This document shows, one piece after another, positions 50,617 to 60,359 of a stretch of DNA of 64,000 nucleotides. Source of the DNA: Actinospica robiniae DSM 44927 (GTDB lineage: Bacteria; Actinomycetota; Actinomycetes; Streptomycetales; Catenulisporaceae); assembly GCF_000504285.1 (NCBI RefSeq), contig NZ_KI632511.1, forward strand, positions 5,810,154-5,874,153, written 5' to 3'. The notes under the pieces are model-generated. The model ran no database searches. It was given only the letters and a program-made list of their open reading frames with translations, and had not been told where the DNA came from. Numbering within the stretch: position 1 is the stretch's first letter; every line of letters starts with the position of its first letter. A program made the position numbers and the translations under genes.

Positions 50617-51597
50617 ATGAAGGCGATCGTGTGCAGTAAACCGGGCGGCCCCGAGGTGCTGGAATGGACCGAGGTCCCCGATCCCGTGGCCGGTCCGGGC
50701 GAGGTCGTGGTGAAGGTGGTCGCGACCGCGGTGAACCGGGCCGACCTCCTGCAGCGGCAGGGCTTCTACGCGCCGCCGCCCGGGGCGACCGAGGTACCGG
50801 GCCTGGAGTGCTCCGGCCGGGTGGCCGAGCTCGGCGAGGGCGTGACCGGCTGGTCCGTCGGCGACCCGGTGTGCGCGCTGCTGTCCGGCGGCGGTTACGC
50901 CGAACGGGTGGTTGTGCCGGCCGGGCAGCTGCTGCCGGTGCCGGCCGGCCTGGACCTGGAGGCCGCGGCCGGGCTGCCGGAGACGGTGTGCACCGTGTGG
51001 TCCAACGTGTTCATGGCGGCCGGCCTGCGGCCCGGCGAGTTCCTGCTCGTGCACGGCGGAGCCGGCGGCATCGGCACCACCGCGATCCAGCTGGCCCGCG
51101 CGCTCGGCGCGACCGTGCTGGTCACGGTCGGTTCCGCGGCCAAGGCCAAGCGCTGCCTGGAGCTCGGCGCGCACGCGGCGATCGACTACAAGACCGAGGA
51201 CTTCGTGGCCCGGGTGGCCGAGCTGACCGACGGCCACGGAGCCGATGTGATCCTCGACAACATGGGCGCCAAGTACCTGGCCAGGAACGTCGAGACACTC
51301 GCGGTCAACGGCCGGCTGACGATTATCGGGCTGCAGGGCGGGAACCGGGCTGAACTGGACCTGGGCAAGCTGATGGCCAAGCGCGCCGCGGTGATCTCCA
51401 CCACACTCCGGGCCCGCCCGGCCGCGGAGAAGGCCGCGATCGTGGCCTCGGTGCGCGAGCACGCCTGGCCGCTGGTGGCCGACGGCACCCTGCGCCCGAT
51501 CATCGACCGCAGGCTGCCGCTGCCCGACGCGGCCGAGGCCCACCGGGTGATCGAGTCCTCCGGCCACGTGGGCAAGGTGCTTCTGCTCGCCGAGTGA
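50617..51597 (+). CDS. NAD(P)H quinone oxidoreductase (PIG3-like)
   Basis: The protein has 326 residues of the zinc-free medium-chain dehydrogenase type. VNRADLLQRQGFYAPPPG and GLECSGRV mark the PIG3/quinone oxidoreductase class. The cofactor site is VHGGAGGIGTTAIQLARALG. It should reduce quinones or similar electrophiles with NADPH. It starts 4 bases after the channel gene stop, and its stop lies 47 bases before bpa, so the three may form one transcript. Confidence 0.9.
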   Translation: MKAIVCSKPGGPEVLEWTEVPDPVAGPGEVVVKVVATAVNRADLLQRQGFYAPPPGATEVPGLECSGRVAELGEGVTGWSVGDPVCALLSGGGYAERVVVPAGQLLPVPAGLDLEAAAGLPETVCTVWSNVFMAAGLRPGEFLLVHGGAGGIGTTAIQLARALGATVLVTVGSAAKAKRCLELGAHAAIDYKTEDFVARVAELTDGHGADVILDNMGAKYLARNVETLAVNGRLTIIGLQGGNRAELDLGKLMAKRAAVISTTLRARPAAEKAAIVASVREHAWPLVADGTLRPIIDRRLPLPDAAEAHRVIESSGHVGKVLLLAE

Positions 51598-51644
51598 GCG
51601 GGTCCTGGTCGCGCAGTGGCCGAGGAGTGGGAAAGGATGGAGTC

Positions 51645-52202
51645 ATGGCGGACATCGATGCGAACACTCAACCCCCCTCGCCTTTCCGCGGCGAGAACAA
51701 TGTCATCGTGGTGGGCCCGGACGGACGTCCGGATGACCAGGAGCACCTCGCCGAGCAGGCGGAGGACCCGACCAGTGTGGCCGAGATGGTCGAGCAGCCG
51801 GCCAAGGTCATGCGGATCGGGTCGATGATCAAGCAGCTGCTCGAGGAGGTGCGGGCCGCGCCGCTGGACGAGGCGAGCCGGGCCCGGCTGGCCGAGATCC
51901 ACCGCTCCTCGATCGCCGAGCTGGAGAAGGGCCTGGCCCCGGAGCTGATCAACGAGCTCGAGCGGCTCTCGCTGCCCTTCGCCGAGGACGAGGTGCCGAG
52001 CGAGGCGGAGCTGCGGATCGCCCAGGCTCAGCTCGTCGGCTGGCTCGAGGGCCTGTTCCACGGGATCCAGACGGCGCTGTTCGCGCAGCAGATGGCGGCG
52101 CGGGCGCAGCTCGAGCAGATCCGCCGGGCGCTGCCGCCGGGAGCCGCGGACGTGGCCGAGTACCAGCCGGGCAAGTCGACCGGCGCCGGACCCTACCTTT
52201 AG
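51645..52202 (+). CDS. bpa: Bacterial proteasome activator
   Basis: The protein has 185 residues from the ATG at 51645, after GGAG; upstream in-frame GTG is less likely. The helical core AEMVEQPAKVMRIGSMIKQL, ELEKGLAPELINELERLSLP and HGIQTALFAQQMAARAQLEQ, plus the C-terminal GPYL, identify Bpa/PafE. The end binds the alpha-ring of the 20S proteasome (GQYL in Mycobacterium) and opens the gate without ATP. The acidic N-terminal 55 residues are disordered. A strong terminator follows. Confidence 0.92.
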   Translation: MADIDANTQPPSPFRGENNVIVVGPDGRPDDQEHLAEQAEDPTSVAEMVEQPAKVMRIGSMIKQLLEEVRAAPLDEASRARLAEIHRSSIAELEKGLAPELINELERLSLPFAEDEVPSEAELRIAQAQLVGWLEGLFHGIQTALFAQQMAARAQLEQIRRALPPGAADVAEYQPGKSTGAGPYL

Positions 52203-52242
52203 GGCGACCGGCAGCTGAACGCCGCGTCCCTCGGGACGGGTG

Positions 52243-52281
52243 CGCGGGGACGGGACCCTTGAATCAGGGCCCGTCCCCGCG
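52243..52281 (+). terminator. Terminator after bpa
   Basis: CGCGGGGACGGG and CCCGTCCCCGCG form a perfect 12-bp stem, extended by an inner CCCT/AGGG pair, 40 bases past the bpa stop. Confidence 0.7.
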
Positions 52282-52381
52282 GCGTTCGGATGGGGGGATA
52301 GGGGGCAGGGACAGCGGGTTGCGCGGGATCAGGGACGCGGACGGCGGCGCCGGGCACGGGGAGCGCGGCACCGACGGCGGG

Positions 52382-53374
52382 TCAGCTCAGTTCGTGCAGG
52401 ACCTTGTCGTAGTGGTGGGTCCACCAGACGATGAGCGCGGACTGGTCGGCGAACTGCACGCTGGGACGTTCGTCGTGCAGGTCGTAGCGCCAGGTGAGCA
52501 TCCAGAAGTCGGTCAGCCGCTCCCACCACAGCCGGTGCAGCGCCGCCGGGATCTCCGGCGCCAGCCACGGCCGCTGGTCCAGGTACCCGTGCACGTACTC
52601 GCGCACGAGGCCGAGATCGAGCCGGCCGAACTCGACGAAGATGATCAGCGCCGAGCGGATCAGCTCCTCCAGGCTGGGCGCGAGGCACAGGCGGTCGAAG
52701 TCGACGACCGCGTTCACCCCGCCGCTCTGACCGTACATGATGTTCAGGTCGTGGAAGTCGCCGTGCACGGACCCGACGGTGAGGTTCACCTCGGGGCCGG
52801 GCCGGCGGTCGGCGAGCTCGCGCAGCAGTCCGATCCGTTCGAGCAATCGGAACTCCGCGAGTTCGTCCACTCCCTCGCGCACGCTGAGCCGGTCTATGGC
52901 CGACAGCAGTCGGAACGCGGTCTCGCCGGCCCGCTCCGCGGTTTCGCAGGGCAGGAACAGCGGCTGCTCGATCGGCCCGTGCAGCCGGTCGAGCTCGTCG
53001 TGCAGGCGGCCGAGCAGGGCGCCGAGCTCCCTGCAGTCCGCCAGATCGAGCCCGGCGCCGCGCTTGTGGTGGCCCTGGATCCAGGGATAGAGCGCGAGCA
53101 GATGCTCCTGCTCCGCCTGGAGGGTCTCGCCCGCGAAATCGGCGAGCGGCGCGGAGACGGGCAGGCCGGCTTGGCTCAGCCGGCGGGTGACGAGGTGTTG
53201 GGCCCGGATGATCTCCGGGGTCTGATTGAGGTAGTCCTTCAGGAAGAACTTCCCGCTGTCGGTATCGACGGTATAGGCCCGGTTCAACAGGCCTTCGGTG
53301 AGAGGCCGGATCGCGTGTACTTCAGTGACCCCGTAGCGCTGAAGCAGCGCGGCCATTGCGAAGGGGCGCGCCAT
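52382..53374 (-). CDS. APH-family phosphotransferase (homoserine kinase II-like)
   Basis: The protein has 330 residues from the ATG at 53374. The kinase-like fold shows LTEGLLNRAYTVDT, the Lys in KFFLKDYLNQTPE, the catalytic VHGDFHDLNIMYG and the metal-binding VVDFDRLCLAPSLEEL. The family covers choline kinase, homoserine kinase II and spore-coat CotS proteins, so the substrate cannot be named. It lies 124 bases downstream of serS on the same strand. Confidence 0.8.
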   Translation of the reverse strand: MARPFAMAALLQRYGVTEVHAIRPLTEGLLNRAYTVDTDSGKFFLKDYLNQTPEIIRAQHLVTRRLSQAGLPVSAPLADFAGETLQAEQEHLLALYPWIQGHHKRGAGLDLADCRELGALLGRLHDELDRLHGPIEQPLFLPCETAERAGETAFRLLSAIDRLSVREGVDELAEFRLLERIGLLRELADRRPGPEVNLTVGSVHGDFHDLNIMYGQSGGVNAVVDFDRLCLAPSLEELIRSALIIFVEFGRLDLGLVREYVHGYLDQRPWLAPEIPAALHRLWWERLTDFWMLTWRYDLHDERPSVQFADQSALIVWWTHHYDKVLHELS

Positions 53375-53498
53375 GGGGCTGAGAGTACGCGCCAGCGTGC
53401 GCCGCGGACCCCGGCCGCGCGCCCCCGCGCAAGGACTCGAAGCGGACTTCCACCGGACCTCGGGTTTACCGGGGCCCGGTGGAGTGAAAGGTCCAGTC

Positions 53499-54767
53499 TC
53501 AGACCGGCTTGAGCAGGTCGGCGCCCAGGTACGGGCGCAGCGCCTCGGGCACCCGGACCGACCCGTCGGACTGCTGGTGGTTCTCCAGGATCGCCACGAT
53601 GTTGCGGGTCATGGCGCACAGCGTGCCGTTGAGGGTGGCCAGGGGGCGCACGCCGTCGCCGTCGCGCATCCGCACCGAGAGCCGGCGGGCCTGGAACTCG
53701 GTGCAGTTCGAGGTGGAGGTCACCTCGCGGTACTTGCCCTGGGTCGGGATCCAGGCCTCGCAGTCGTACTTGCGCGCGGCCGAGCTGCCGAGGTCGCCGG
53801 CGGCCACGTCGATCACCCGGAACGGCACCTCGATCGCGGTGAGGAACTCCTTCTCCCAGCCGAGCAGCCGCTTGTGCTCGGCGGCCGCGTCCTCGGGGGC
53901 GCAGAAGGAGAACATCTCGACCTTCTCGAACTGGTGCACCCGGATGATGCCCCGGGTGTCCTTGCCGTACGAGCCGGCCTCGCGCCGGTAGCAGGAGGAG
54001 TAGCCGGCGTAGCGCAGCGGCAGCCGGTCGGCCGGGAGGATCTCGTCCATGTGGTACGCGGCCAGCGGCACCTCGGACGTGCCGACGAGGTACATGTCGT
54101 CGTCGGGCAGGTGGTAGACGTTCTCCGCGGCCTGGGCCAGGAATCCGGTGCCCTGCATCGCCTCGGGCTTGACCAGCGACGGGGTGATCATCGGGGTGAA
54201 GCCGTAGCGGACCGCCTGGGCCATGGCCAGGTTGCACAGCGCGAGCTCGAGCAGCGCGCCGGCGCCGGTGAGGTAGTACTGCCGGGCGCCGCCGACCTTG
54301 GCGCCGCGCTCGAGGTCGATCGCGCCGAGGATGCGGCCGATCTCCACGTGGTCGCGCGGCTCGAAGCCCTCGGCGGCGAAGTCGCGGGGCTTGCCGTGCT
54401 CCTCGAGCACGACGTAGTCCTCCTCGCCGCCCTCGGGCACGCCCGGCTCGACGAGGTTGGACAGACCGAGCAGCAGCCGCTGCGCCTCCGCGGCGGCTTC
54501 GTTCTGCGCGGCGTCGGCGGCCTTGACCTCCGCGGCGAGTTCGCGGGTCCGGACGAGCAGGCTCTCCTTCTCCTCCTTCGGCGCCTGGGCCACGAGCTTG
54601 CCGAGGCCCTTCTGCTCGTTGCGCAGGGCGTCGAAGTGCGAGGCGGACGATCGACGCAGTTCGTCGGCGGCCAGCACCTGGTCGACCAGGGCGGGGTCTT
54701 CGCCGCGGGCGCGCTGGGAAGCGCGGGCGCGGTCCGGGTCTTCGCGCAGGATACGGAGGTCGATCAC
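53499..54767 (-). CDS. serS: Seryl-tRNA synthetase
   Basis: The protein has 422 residues, the family length. It starts with GTG at 54767. The N-terminal long-hairpin coiled coil (about 28-100, [38 protein letters not shown]) holds the tRNA variable arm. The class II motifs include [20 protein letters not shown] (motif 2) and [18 protein letters not shown] (motif 3). It charges tRNA-Ser, including the one at 8171, in the cytosol. It is divergent from the rhodanese gene across 76 bases. Confidence 0.97.
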   Translation of the reverse strand: MIDLRILREDPDRARASQRARGEDPALVDQVLAADELRRSSASHFDALRNEQKGLGKLVAQAPKEEKESLLVRTRELAAEVKAADAAQNEAAAEAQRLLLGLSNLVEPGVPEGGEEDYVVLEEHGKPRDFAAEGFEPRDHVEIGRILGAIDLERGAKVGGARQYYLTGAGALLELALCNLAMAQAVRYGFTPMITPSLVKPEAMQGTGFLAQAAENVYHLPDDDMYLVGTSEVPLAAYHMDEILPADRLPLRYAGYSSCYRREAGSYGKDTRGIIRVHQFEKVEMFSFCAPEDAAAEHKRLLGWEKEFLTAIEVPFRVIDVAAGDLGSSAARKYDCEAWIPTQGKYREVTSTSNCTEFQARRLSVRMRDGDGVRPLATLNGTLCAMTRNIVAILENHQQSDGSVRVPEALRPYLGADLLKPV

Positions 54768-54843
54768 AGGGCAAACGGTACCGGGTAGGGTGGGGTGATC
54801 GGTAATGCGATTGCCCGCGCCTACCCGCGAGGAGAACTCGGTC

Positions 54844-55182
54844 ATGTTCCAGCACGGTCCCGCCGTTCCCACGGTCGAGGTCGGCGCCCTGCCGGCCGGC
54901 GCCTACCTCTTGGACGTGCGCGAGGACGACGAGTGGCACTGCGGTCATGCCCCCGACGCGGTGCACCTGCCGCTGAGCGAGCTGATGGCCCGGCTCGACG
55001 AGGTGCCGGCCGACCGCGAGGTGCACGTGATCTGCAAGGTGGGCGGGCGTTCGGCCCAGGCCGTGCAGTTCCTCAACGCACAGGGCCGGGAGACGGTGAA
55101 CGTGGCCGGCGGGATGATGGCCTGGGCGGCCGCGGGCCTGCCCATGGTCGCCCCGTCCGGCGGCACGCCGACCGTCGCCTGA
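54844..55182 (+). CDS. Single-domain rhodanese
   Basis: The protein has 112 residues from the ATG at 54844 after GAGGAG. It is one rhodanese domain: [20 protein letters not shown], the active-site loop [13 protein letters not shown] with the Cys nucleophile, and [10 protein letters not shown]. The CKVGGRS loop suits sulfur transfer. The partner is unknown. Confidence 0.9.
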   Translation: MFQHGPAVPTVEVGALPAGAYLLDVREDDEWHCGHAPDAVHLPLSELMARLDEVPADREVHVICKVGGRSAQAVQFLNAQGRETVNVAGGMMAWAAAGLPMVAPSGGTPTVA

Positions 55183-55251
55183 GCCTGCGCGCCTACCGAC
55201 GCCTCGCCCTGCCGCGACCGCGCCGGTCGCGGCGGTCGAGCTGACGCCGGC

Positions 55252-55992
55252 TCAGCGGCCGCGCCAGGTCTCCGGCCTCAGGTTCGCCGGGATGCTCCGC
55301 GCGGCCAGCGCCATCGCCACGTCCCGGTACTGCCGCCCGCGGTGCAGCTGCGCGGCGAAGTCGCCGCCGGTCACCCGGTGCCGAAGCGGGGCCTCGACCT
55401 CCAGCACCCTGATCCCGGCCCGCAGCACGTCGATGGTCAGCCCCACCTCCACCCCGAAGCCGTAGCCGAGCGGCAGCGCCGCCTCGAACGCCTCCCGGGT
55501 CAGGCAGCGCTGGCCGGAGAGCGGCGCCTGCGCCTCGAAGCCGACCGCGCGCCGGATCCCGTCCCGGGCCAGCTTGAGCACGAATCCGTGGCCGCCGCCC
55601 GGGGTGGCGGCGGGCGGCAGGATCGCCACCGTCATCCCGGCCTCGCCGGTGCGGATCGGATCGATCAGCGGGCCGGCCGCGGCCGCGGAGTCTTCGAGGT
55701 CTGCGTCGAGCAGCAGCAGGTGCCGCGGCGCGCCCCGTCCGTCCCGGCTCTCGATCGCGGCCAGCGTGGCGGCGCCGGTCTCCAGCGCCGCGCCCTTGCC
55801 CCGGTTGCGGCTGTGGCGCACCACGACCGCCCCGTGCTCCCGGGCGATCCTGGCGGTGGCCCCCTCGTCCCGCGACCCGTCGTCGACCACGATGACGAGG
55901 TTCACCCCGGACAGCGACCGGGCGCCGTCCACCGTCGCCCCGATCCGCTCCGCCTCGAGGTAGGCGGGGATCACCACTGCCGTGTCACTCAT
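55252..55992 (-). CDS. GT2-family glycosyltransferase
   Basis: The protein has 246 residues from the ATG at 55992. The GT-A fold shows AVVIPAYLEAERIGATVDGA, VIVVDDGSRDEGATARIA, HSRNRGKGAALETG and the DXD-like LLLDADLED, with acceptor-side QAPLSGQRCLTRE. No membrane helix is seen. It resembles the glucosyl-phosphoglycerate-synthase/dolichol-phosphate-sugar synthase branch. The sugar and acceptor cannot be told. Confidence 0.85.
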   Translation of the reverse strand: MSDTAVVIPAYLEAERIGATVDGARSLSGVNLVIVVDDGSRDEGATARIAREHGAVVVRHSRNRGKGAALETGAATLAAIESRDGRGAPRHLLLLDADLEDSAAAAGPLIDPIRTGEAGMTVAILPPAATPGGGHGFVLKLARDGIRRAVGFEAQAPLSGQRCLTREAFEAALPLGYGFGVEVGLTIDVLRAGIRVLEVEAPLRHRVTGGDFAAQLHRGRQYRDVAMALAARSIPANLRPETWRGR

Positions 55993-56254
55993 GGCAGACG
56001 AGTGTACGGGTACGGTCTTGTCGCGATTCGGTGAATCTACACGCCCAAACGAATGAACCGGGTATCGCTTCACCGCACGATAGGACTAGCATTCTCCCGA
56101 CGGCCGACCGAGATCCAGCCCATCACCGACCGGCTCCCGGCACGTCGCCGTCCTTACGCAAACCTCTGCCGCAGCGCCTTGATCGAATCCTCGGTCGGCG
56201 CTGCCCGAGTACCCCCTGCCGTAGCACCGTCACCACCGTGGGAGGGCCAGGCTG

Positions 56255-56848
56255 ATGCCGGGCACGAACGAGAACCGCACCCCGACCCCCGCCTCCTCCG
56301 TCAGCTCCCTGCGACGCGGGCATGTGCGCTCGATCGCGCTCGCGGCCGCCGTGGTCGGCGTGGTGGTGCTTCCGATCGCCGCGGCCGAGGCCAACCCGTC
56401 GCACGGCGCGAAGCAGCCCTCTGTCACCGGGACCCCCGCCGCCGGCGCGCCCGGGACGGCCGTGGCCGTGCTCCCGCAGTACTGCGGGGACAAGCTCCAG
56501 GGCTTCGGGCAGCAGGTCTCCGCGCAGGCGTGCGTGAACGAGACGGGCGGCGCGGTCACCGGCACGGTCTACGTGGACAACTCCACCGCCTCGCCGCTGA
56601 CGGTCGTGATCAACCTGATCTCCTCCACCTCCGGCAGCACGCAGACGCAGATGTCCTGCACCGTGGCCGCCGGCGACGCGAACGGCGAGTGCGTCACCGG
56701 CGCGCTCACCGACGCCTCCGGCAAGGGCACCTACGACGCCGTCGCCGAGGCGGTGCCGGTGGGCGCCCCGGTCGCGGACGGCGTGCTGCACGTGGAGTCC
56801 GGCCAGGTGGCCCCGGCGTCGGCCGGCGCCGGTTCGCCGGCGGCCTGA
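56255..56848 (+). CDS. Secreted hypothetical protein
   Basis: The protein has 197 residues. The ATG at 56255 follows GGGAGGG. A signal peptide lies at about 20-46 (ALAAAVVGVVVLPIAAAEANP, cleavage after AEA or EAN). The mature part is Gly/Thr/Ser/Val-rich, beta-type, with four cysteines (PQYCGDKLQ, SAQACVNETG, QMSCTV, GECVTG) that could form two disulfides. I recognise no domain. A small Ig-like external protein is possible. Confidence 0.7.
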   Translation: MPGTNENRTPTPASSVSSLRRGHVRSIALAAAVVGVVVLPIAAAEANPSHGAKQPSVTGTPAAGAPGTAVAVLPQYCGDKLQGFGQQVSAQACVNETGGAVTGTVYVDNSTASPLTVVINLISSTSGSTQTQMSCTVAAGDANGECVTGALTDASGKGTYDAVAEAVPVGAPVADGVLHVESGQVAPASAGAGSPAA

Positions 56849-56867
56849 GACCCCGCATTCCTCTGAC

Positions 56868-56890
56868 GGCGGCCCGGATCCCGGGCCGCC
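56868..56890 (+). terminator. Terminator after the secreted protein gene
   Basis: GGCGGCCCGG and CCGGGCCGCC form a perfect 10-bp stem with a 3-base loop, 19 bases past the stop. Confidence 0.7.
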
Positions 56891-56933
56891 GCACGTCTTT
56901 CACCACGGCATCCGCAACCACTCGTTCGAGGTA

Positions 56934-56949
56934 GTTACCAACGAGTAGC
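56934..56949 (+). promoter_or_regulatory. TetR-type operator, same motif as before the acyl-CoA dehydrogenase
   Basis: GTTACCAACGAGTAGC lies 20 bases before the TetR start and matches 14 of 16 positions of the site at 15861. It is the natural autoregulatory site of the adjacent TetR gene. Confidence 0.6.
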
Positions 56950-56969
56950 TTCACGCGTACGCTGGAGTC

Positions 56970-57560
56970 GTGAGCACTGTAGGCGACCGGCAGATTCTGA
57001 ACGCGGCACGCGCCTGCGTCCTGGCCGCGGGCGTGCACGAGACCACCTTCAACGACATCGCGCGGCGGGCCGGGGTGAGCAGGATGACCCTCTACCGGCG
57101 CTACAGCGACGTCGGCTCGCTGATCAGCGAGCTGCTCGGGCGCGAGTTCGCCCGGATCCTGCGCGAGCACACCCGGATCGCCCCGGACGCGCCGCCCGAT
57201 CCGCGCCCGGCCCGGCAGCGGCTGGTGGAGACGGTGGTCGCGGTGGTCGAGGCGTTCCAGGAGGACCCGCTGATGTCGCAGGTCCTCGACGCCGAGCCGG
57301 AGATCCTCACGCCGTACCTGTTCAACAAGTTCGGCTCCACCCAGCAGATCGCCATCGACCTGCTCGCCCACCGGCTCGACGCGGGCCACCGGGACGGCTC
57401 GATCCGAGCCGGCTCGGTGGCGGTGCAGGCGCACGCGATCGTGCTCACCGTGCAGTCCTTCATCGTCTCCGCCAGTGCCAGCGGCCCGGTGCCGGCCGAT
57501 CGCCTGCGCGCCGAGCTCAGGCTGATCCTGGACGGCTACCTCCAGCCGCGAGAGCCCTGA
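56970..57560 (+). CDS. TetR-family regulator
   Basis: The protein has 196 residues from a GTG at 56970. The HTH covers about 8-55 (ILNAARACVLAAGVHETTFN, IARRAGVSRMTLYRRYSDVG). The C-terminal ligand domain runs from 80 to 190. The GVSRMTLYRRY recognition helix is typical of the family. The ligand is unknown. The shared operator suggests it also acts at the acyl-CoA dehydrogenase gene, and a fatty acyl-CoA ligand would then be likely. This is inference. Confidence 0.87.
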   Translation: MSTVGDRQILNAARACVLAAGVHETTFNDIARRAGVSRMTLYRRYSDVGSLISELLGREFARILREHTRIAPDAPPDPRPARQRLVETVVAVVEAFQEDPLMSQVLDAEPEILTPYLFNKFGSTQQIAIDLLAHRLDAGHRDGSIRAGSVAVQAHAIVLTVQSFIVSASASGPVPADRLRAELRLILDGYLQPREP

Positions 57561-57601
57561 CCCGACCCGGACCCCGTCCGCGTCCGCGAGCTACCTACGG
57601 C

Positions 57602-58555
57602 CTAGCGCAGCGTCAGCTGGCGGTTGGTCAGGCCCGAGCGGGAACGGCGCTCGGCCGAACTCAGCGGCGCGTCCGCGACCAGAGCGTTGCCGAGACGCTC
57701 GGCCAGCGAGGCCGCGGGCTCCTCCCAATCCGTGGCCTGCTTGTCCAGCGCCAGGTCCCAGACCACGATCAGCCGGCCGCAGGCGCGCAGCGAGCCGGCG
57801 TACTTGCTGCCCTCGCCAAGCCGCAGCGCGTCGGCCGCGTGCAGCCGGGCCAGGGCGTCCAGCAGCGGCTCCTCGTCCTGCGGCATCACCCAGCGCAGGT
57901 GGCAGCGGTCGGCGGAACGGCGCACCCAGTAAGCCGATTCGACCGAGGAGAGGCGCACCGTCGGCTCGATCGCGGCGTTCGCCCGCTCCAGCGAGATCGC
58001 CCGGTCGGCGCTGGTGTCGTCCGGCTCGAACCAGTAGTCGAAGCTGTCGCGCAGCTCCAGCTCCAGCGCGGCCTTCGGGTCGACCAGCTCCGCCAGCGCG
58101 GGCCCGGCGGCCGGCGGCTCCTCGTAGCCGAGGGTCTCGCCGGGCTCGGCCGCCAGCGCCCGGGTGAGCGAGTGCGCCAGATCCCGGGCCGGATCGCCGG
58201 AGCTGTTGAGCGTCTGCGCGGCGACGAGCACCTCGCCGTCGGCCCGCCGCAGCGCCGGGACCGCGAGCGGAAGCACGGTGGCGAGCGTGGCCGGACCGGC
58301 CGAGGCGTCCCGCAGGGTCAGCCGCGTCGTCGCGGCCGGAACGAAGGTGTGCAGGGCGATCAGGTCGAGTTCGCCCTCGAACTCGGCGAACGGCCGCGGG
58401 TTGAGCGCGACGGTCTCGCCCTGATCCCGGCCGTGGCAGGCCTTGTAGCGACGTCCGGATCCGCACGGGCACGGCTCGCGCCCGCCGACCACGGGGATGG
58501 TCTCTCCCTCCGCGAGCTGGCGCGGACGTGCTGCGGAATGGTGCTTCCTGCCCAT
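57602..58555 (-). CDS. DUF5926 protein with SEC-C zinc motif
   Basis: The protein has 317 residues. The N-terminal PCPCGSGRRYKACHG (about 28-42) is a SEC-C metal-binding motif like the SecA tail. The rest, FEGELDLIALHTFVPAATTR, SGDPARDLAHSLTRALAAEP and FDYWFEP, matches a conserved actinobacterial family of unknown function. It is a cytosolic protein with a low-complexity C-terminus ending in RQLTLR. A role linked to SecA or ribosomes is only suggested by the motif. Confidence 0.8.
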   Translation of the reverse strand: MGRKHHSAARPRQLAEGETIPVVGGREPCPCGSGRRYKACHGRDQGETVALNPRPFAEFEGELDLIALHTFVPAATTRLTLRDASAGPATLATVLPLAVPALRRADGEVLVAAQTLNSSGDPARDLAHSLTRALAAEPGETLGYEEPPAAGPALAELVDPKAALELELRDSFDYWFEPDDTSADRAISLERANAAIEPTVRLSSVESAYWVRRSADRCHLRWVMPQDEEPLLDALARLHAADALRLGEGSKYAGSLRACGRLIVVWDLALDKQATDWEEPAASLAERLGNALVADAPLSSAERRSRSGLTNRQLTLR

Positions 58556-58617
58556 GACTCACCCTTTGTCCGGTGCGTTGCTGTGACCGGAAAAGGATAG
58601 TGCCGCCGGAGTGGTGC

Positions 58618-59229
58618 TCAGGCCCGGTTGGGATACGTCGGCAGCAGCGGGATGACCTGCGCCGAGGCGGGAGTGGTGGTGGTCTGCGGGTTCTGCTCCG
58701 CCAGCGTGGGCAGAGCGGTGAGGGTGCCGGTGCCGGCGGTCGCCTGACTCGGCCGCACACCGCGGCCCCGGGTCCGGCGTCCGGCGTGGCGGGCCCGGAC
58801 GGCCAGTTCGGCCCACACGGTGTACTCGTCCCCGCTCTCCTCGCGCTGCGAGCCCCAGCGGTCGGCGAGCCGGTCCACGATCTCGAGCCCGCGCCCGGCC
58901 TGCGCCGAGACGGACATGGAGTACGGCTTGGTCACGGGGCGGGTGGTGCCGCCCCCGTCGGTCACCTCGATCCGCAGCAGCCCGTCCCCGGTCAGCGACC
59001 ACGACACCCGGATGGTGTCGCTGGTCAGGGCTCGGGCGTGGCGCAAGGCGTTGGTGACGAACTCGGACAGAATCAGGATGGCGTCGTCGACCACCGTGCC
59101 CAGGACGTCGCGTTCGCTCAGATCCTGGGCCAGTCTCGCCCGCGCCTGGCGGACACTGACGGATGAGTGCGGTAAGTAAGCCTCGTATGCGGTAGGCGCT
59201 ACTCGGACTGCGGGCATGATCACCCCCAT
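58618..59229 (-). CDS. RsbW-like ATP-binding protein
   Basis: The protein has 203 residues, starting at the ATG at 59229; an ATG 12 bases later (MPAVRV) is a good alternative. A HATPase domain at about 25-130 has the N-box DDAILILSEFVTNALRHA, EVTDGGGTTRP and a G2 box AGRGLEIVDRLADRWG. The last 70 residues are disordered, Thr/Pro-rich. Such proteins are serine kinases or ATP-dependent anti-sigma factors. No partner gene is adjacent. Confidence 0.82.
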   Translation of the reverse strand: MGVIMPAVRVAPTAYEAYLPHSSVSVRQARARLAQDLSERDVLGTVVDDAILILSEFVTNALRHARALTSDTIRVSWSLTGDGLLRIEVTDGGGTTRPVTKPYSMSVSAQAGRGLEIVDRLADRWGSQREESGDEYTVWAELAVRARHAGRRTRGRGVRPSQATAGTGTLTALPTLAEQNPQTTTTPASAQVIPLLPTYPNRA

Positions 59230-59537
59230 CGACCCCACTTTTCCTCGTTGAGGCAATCCACCGGGCGGCGCATCGATGCGACCGCTCTTGCATTCACAAG
59301 GGAATCGATGCCCGGCCTCCGGAGGGTGGAAACGGCGGGCTTGCCCGCGCGGACGGTGCATCCGGGGCGCACGGGAAGCCTTGAGCGCCCCTTTCGCCGG
59401 AAATAACCCTCTGGTAAAAGCGATCGGTCCAGGTCGGCGCCGACCGCCCCGCAGCGCCGAAGATCCGCGCCGGAGCTGATTTAGCGCCGAATTAAGGACG
59501 AAAGCTCCATGGCCGCGGAGCGGCGGTAGCAGGACGC
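59230..59537. other. Gene-free stretch with a 14-bp palindrome
   Basis: Upstream of the RsbW-like gene, 308 bases hold no credible coding frame. GGTCGGCGCCGACC at 59432-59445 is a perfect 14-bp palindrome. It could be an operator or simply a GC-rich self-complement. Confidence 0.4.
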
Positions 59538-60359
59538 TTACTCAACGTGCCCGGCGGCCCGCGCCTCGAGCTCCGCCCGCATCCGCCGCGGCCGGTTGGT
59601 GATCACCGCTTCCACGCCGAGAGAGAGGCAGAGCTCGAAGTCGCTCGGCTCGTCCACGGTCCACACGTGCACCTGCCGGCCGGCGCGATGCCACCGTTCG
59701 ACGCTGTCGGGCCGGGTGCGCAGGATCTCCACCGAGGGCCCGGCGATCGGCACCCCGGCCGGCAGGGAGCCGCCGAACGCGCGGTAGACGAACGGCTCCA
59801 TCAGGAACACCGTCGGCAGAGCCGGGGCGAGCCGACGGGCGCGCCACAGCGCGGCCCGGGAGAAGCTCATCACCCGGACCGGCGAACCGGATCCGGCCCA
59901 GCCGTACTCATCCAGCAACCGGATCAGCCGACGTTCCACCTGCCCCGCGTACCGGCTCGGGTGCTTGACCTCGATCGCCATCTGCACCGGCTTCGGGTGC
60001 GCCGCCACCAGATCCAGCAGCCTGCGCAGCGTCAGCACCGTGCTCGCGTCCCGGTCCGGCGCCTCGCCGCCCGGGGAGGCGGAGACGTGCCAGGAGCCGA
60101 AGTCCAGTTCCTCGAGCCGGGCGAGTTCGAGCGAGGAGACCCGGCCGTGCCCGTCGGAGGTCCGGTCCACCCGCCGGTCGTGCACGCACACCAGGTGCCC
60201 GTCCGCGGTCAGCCGGACGTCGCACTCGAGCGCGTCCGCCCCCGCCGCGAGCGCGGCGACGTAGGCCGCGTAGGTGTGCTCAGGCGCCTCGGTGGAGGCT
60301 CCGCGGTGCGCGACGATCTGCGGCACGACGGGCGCGATGCGTACAGGAGAGTGGCCCAC
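59538..60359 (-). CDS. Glycerophosphodiester phosphodiesterase
   Basis: The protein has 273 residues from the ATG at 60359. TIM-barrel family signatures: IVAHRGASTEAPEHTYAAY (first His), GADALECDVRLTADGHLVCV (Glu, Asp), HDRRVDRT (second His) and MAIEVKHP. These residues bind a metal and cleave glycerophosphodiesters into glycerol-3-phosphate and an alcohol. There is no signal peptide, so it is cytosolic. It lies on the opposite strand to the disrupted YbjQ gene, starting 104 bases from it. Confidence 0.9.
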   Translation of the reverse strand: MGHSPVRIAPVVPQIVAHRGASTEAPEHTYAAYVAALAAGADALECDVRLTADGHLVCVHDRRVDRTSDGHGRVSSLELARLEELDFGSWHVSASPGGEAPDRDASTVLTLRRLLDLVAAHPKPVQMAIEVKHPSRYAGQVERRLIRLLDEYGWAGSGSPVRVMSFSRAALWRARRLAPALPTVFLMEPFVYRAFGGSLPAGVPIAGPSVEILRTRPDSVERWHRAGRQVHVWTVDEPSDFELCLSLGVEAVITNRPRRMRAELEARAAGHVE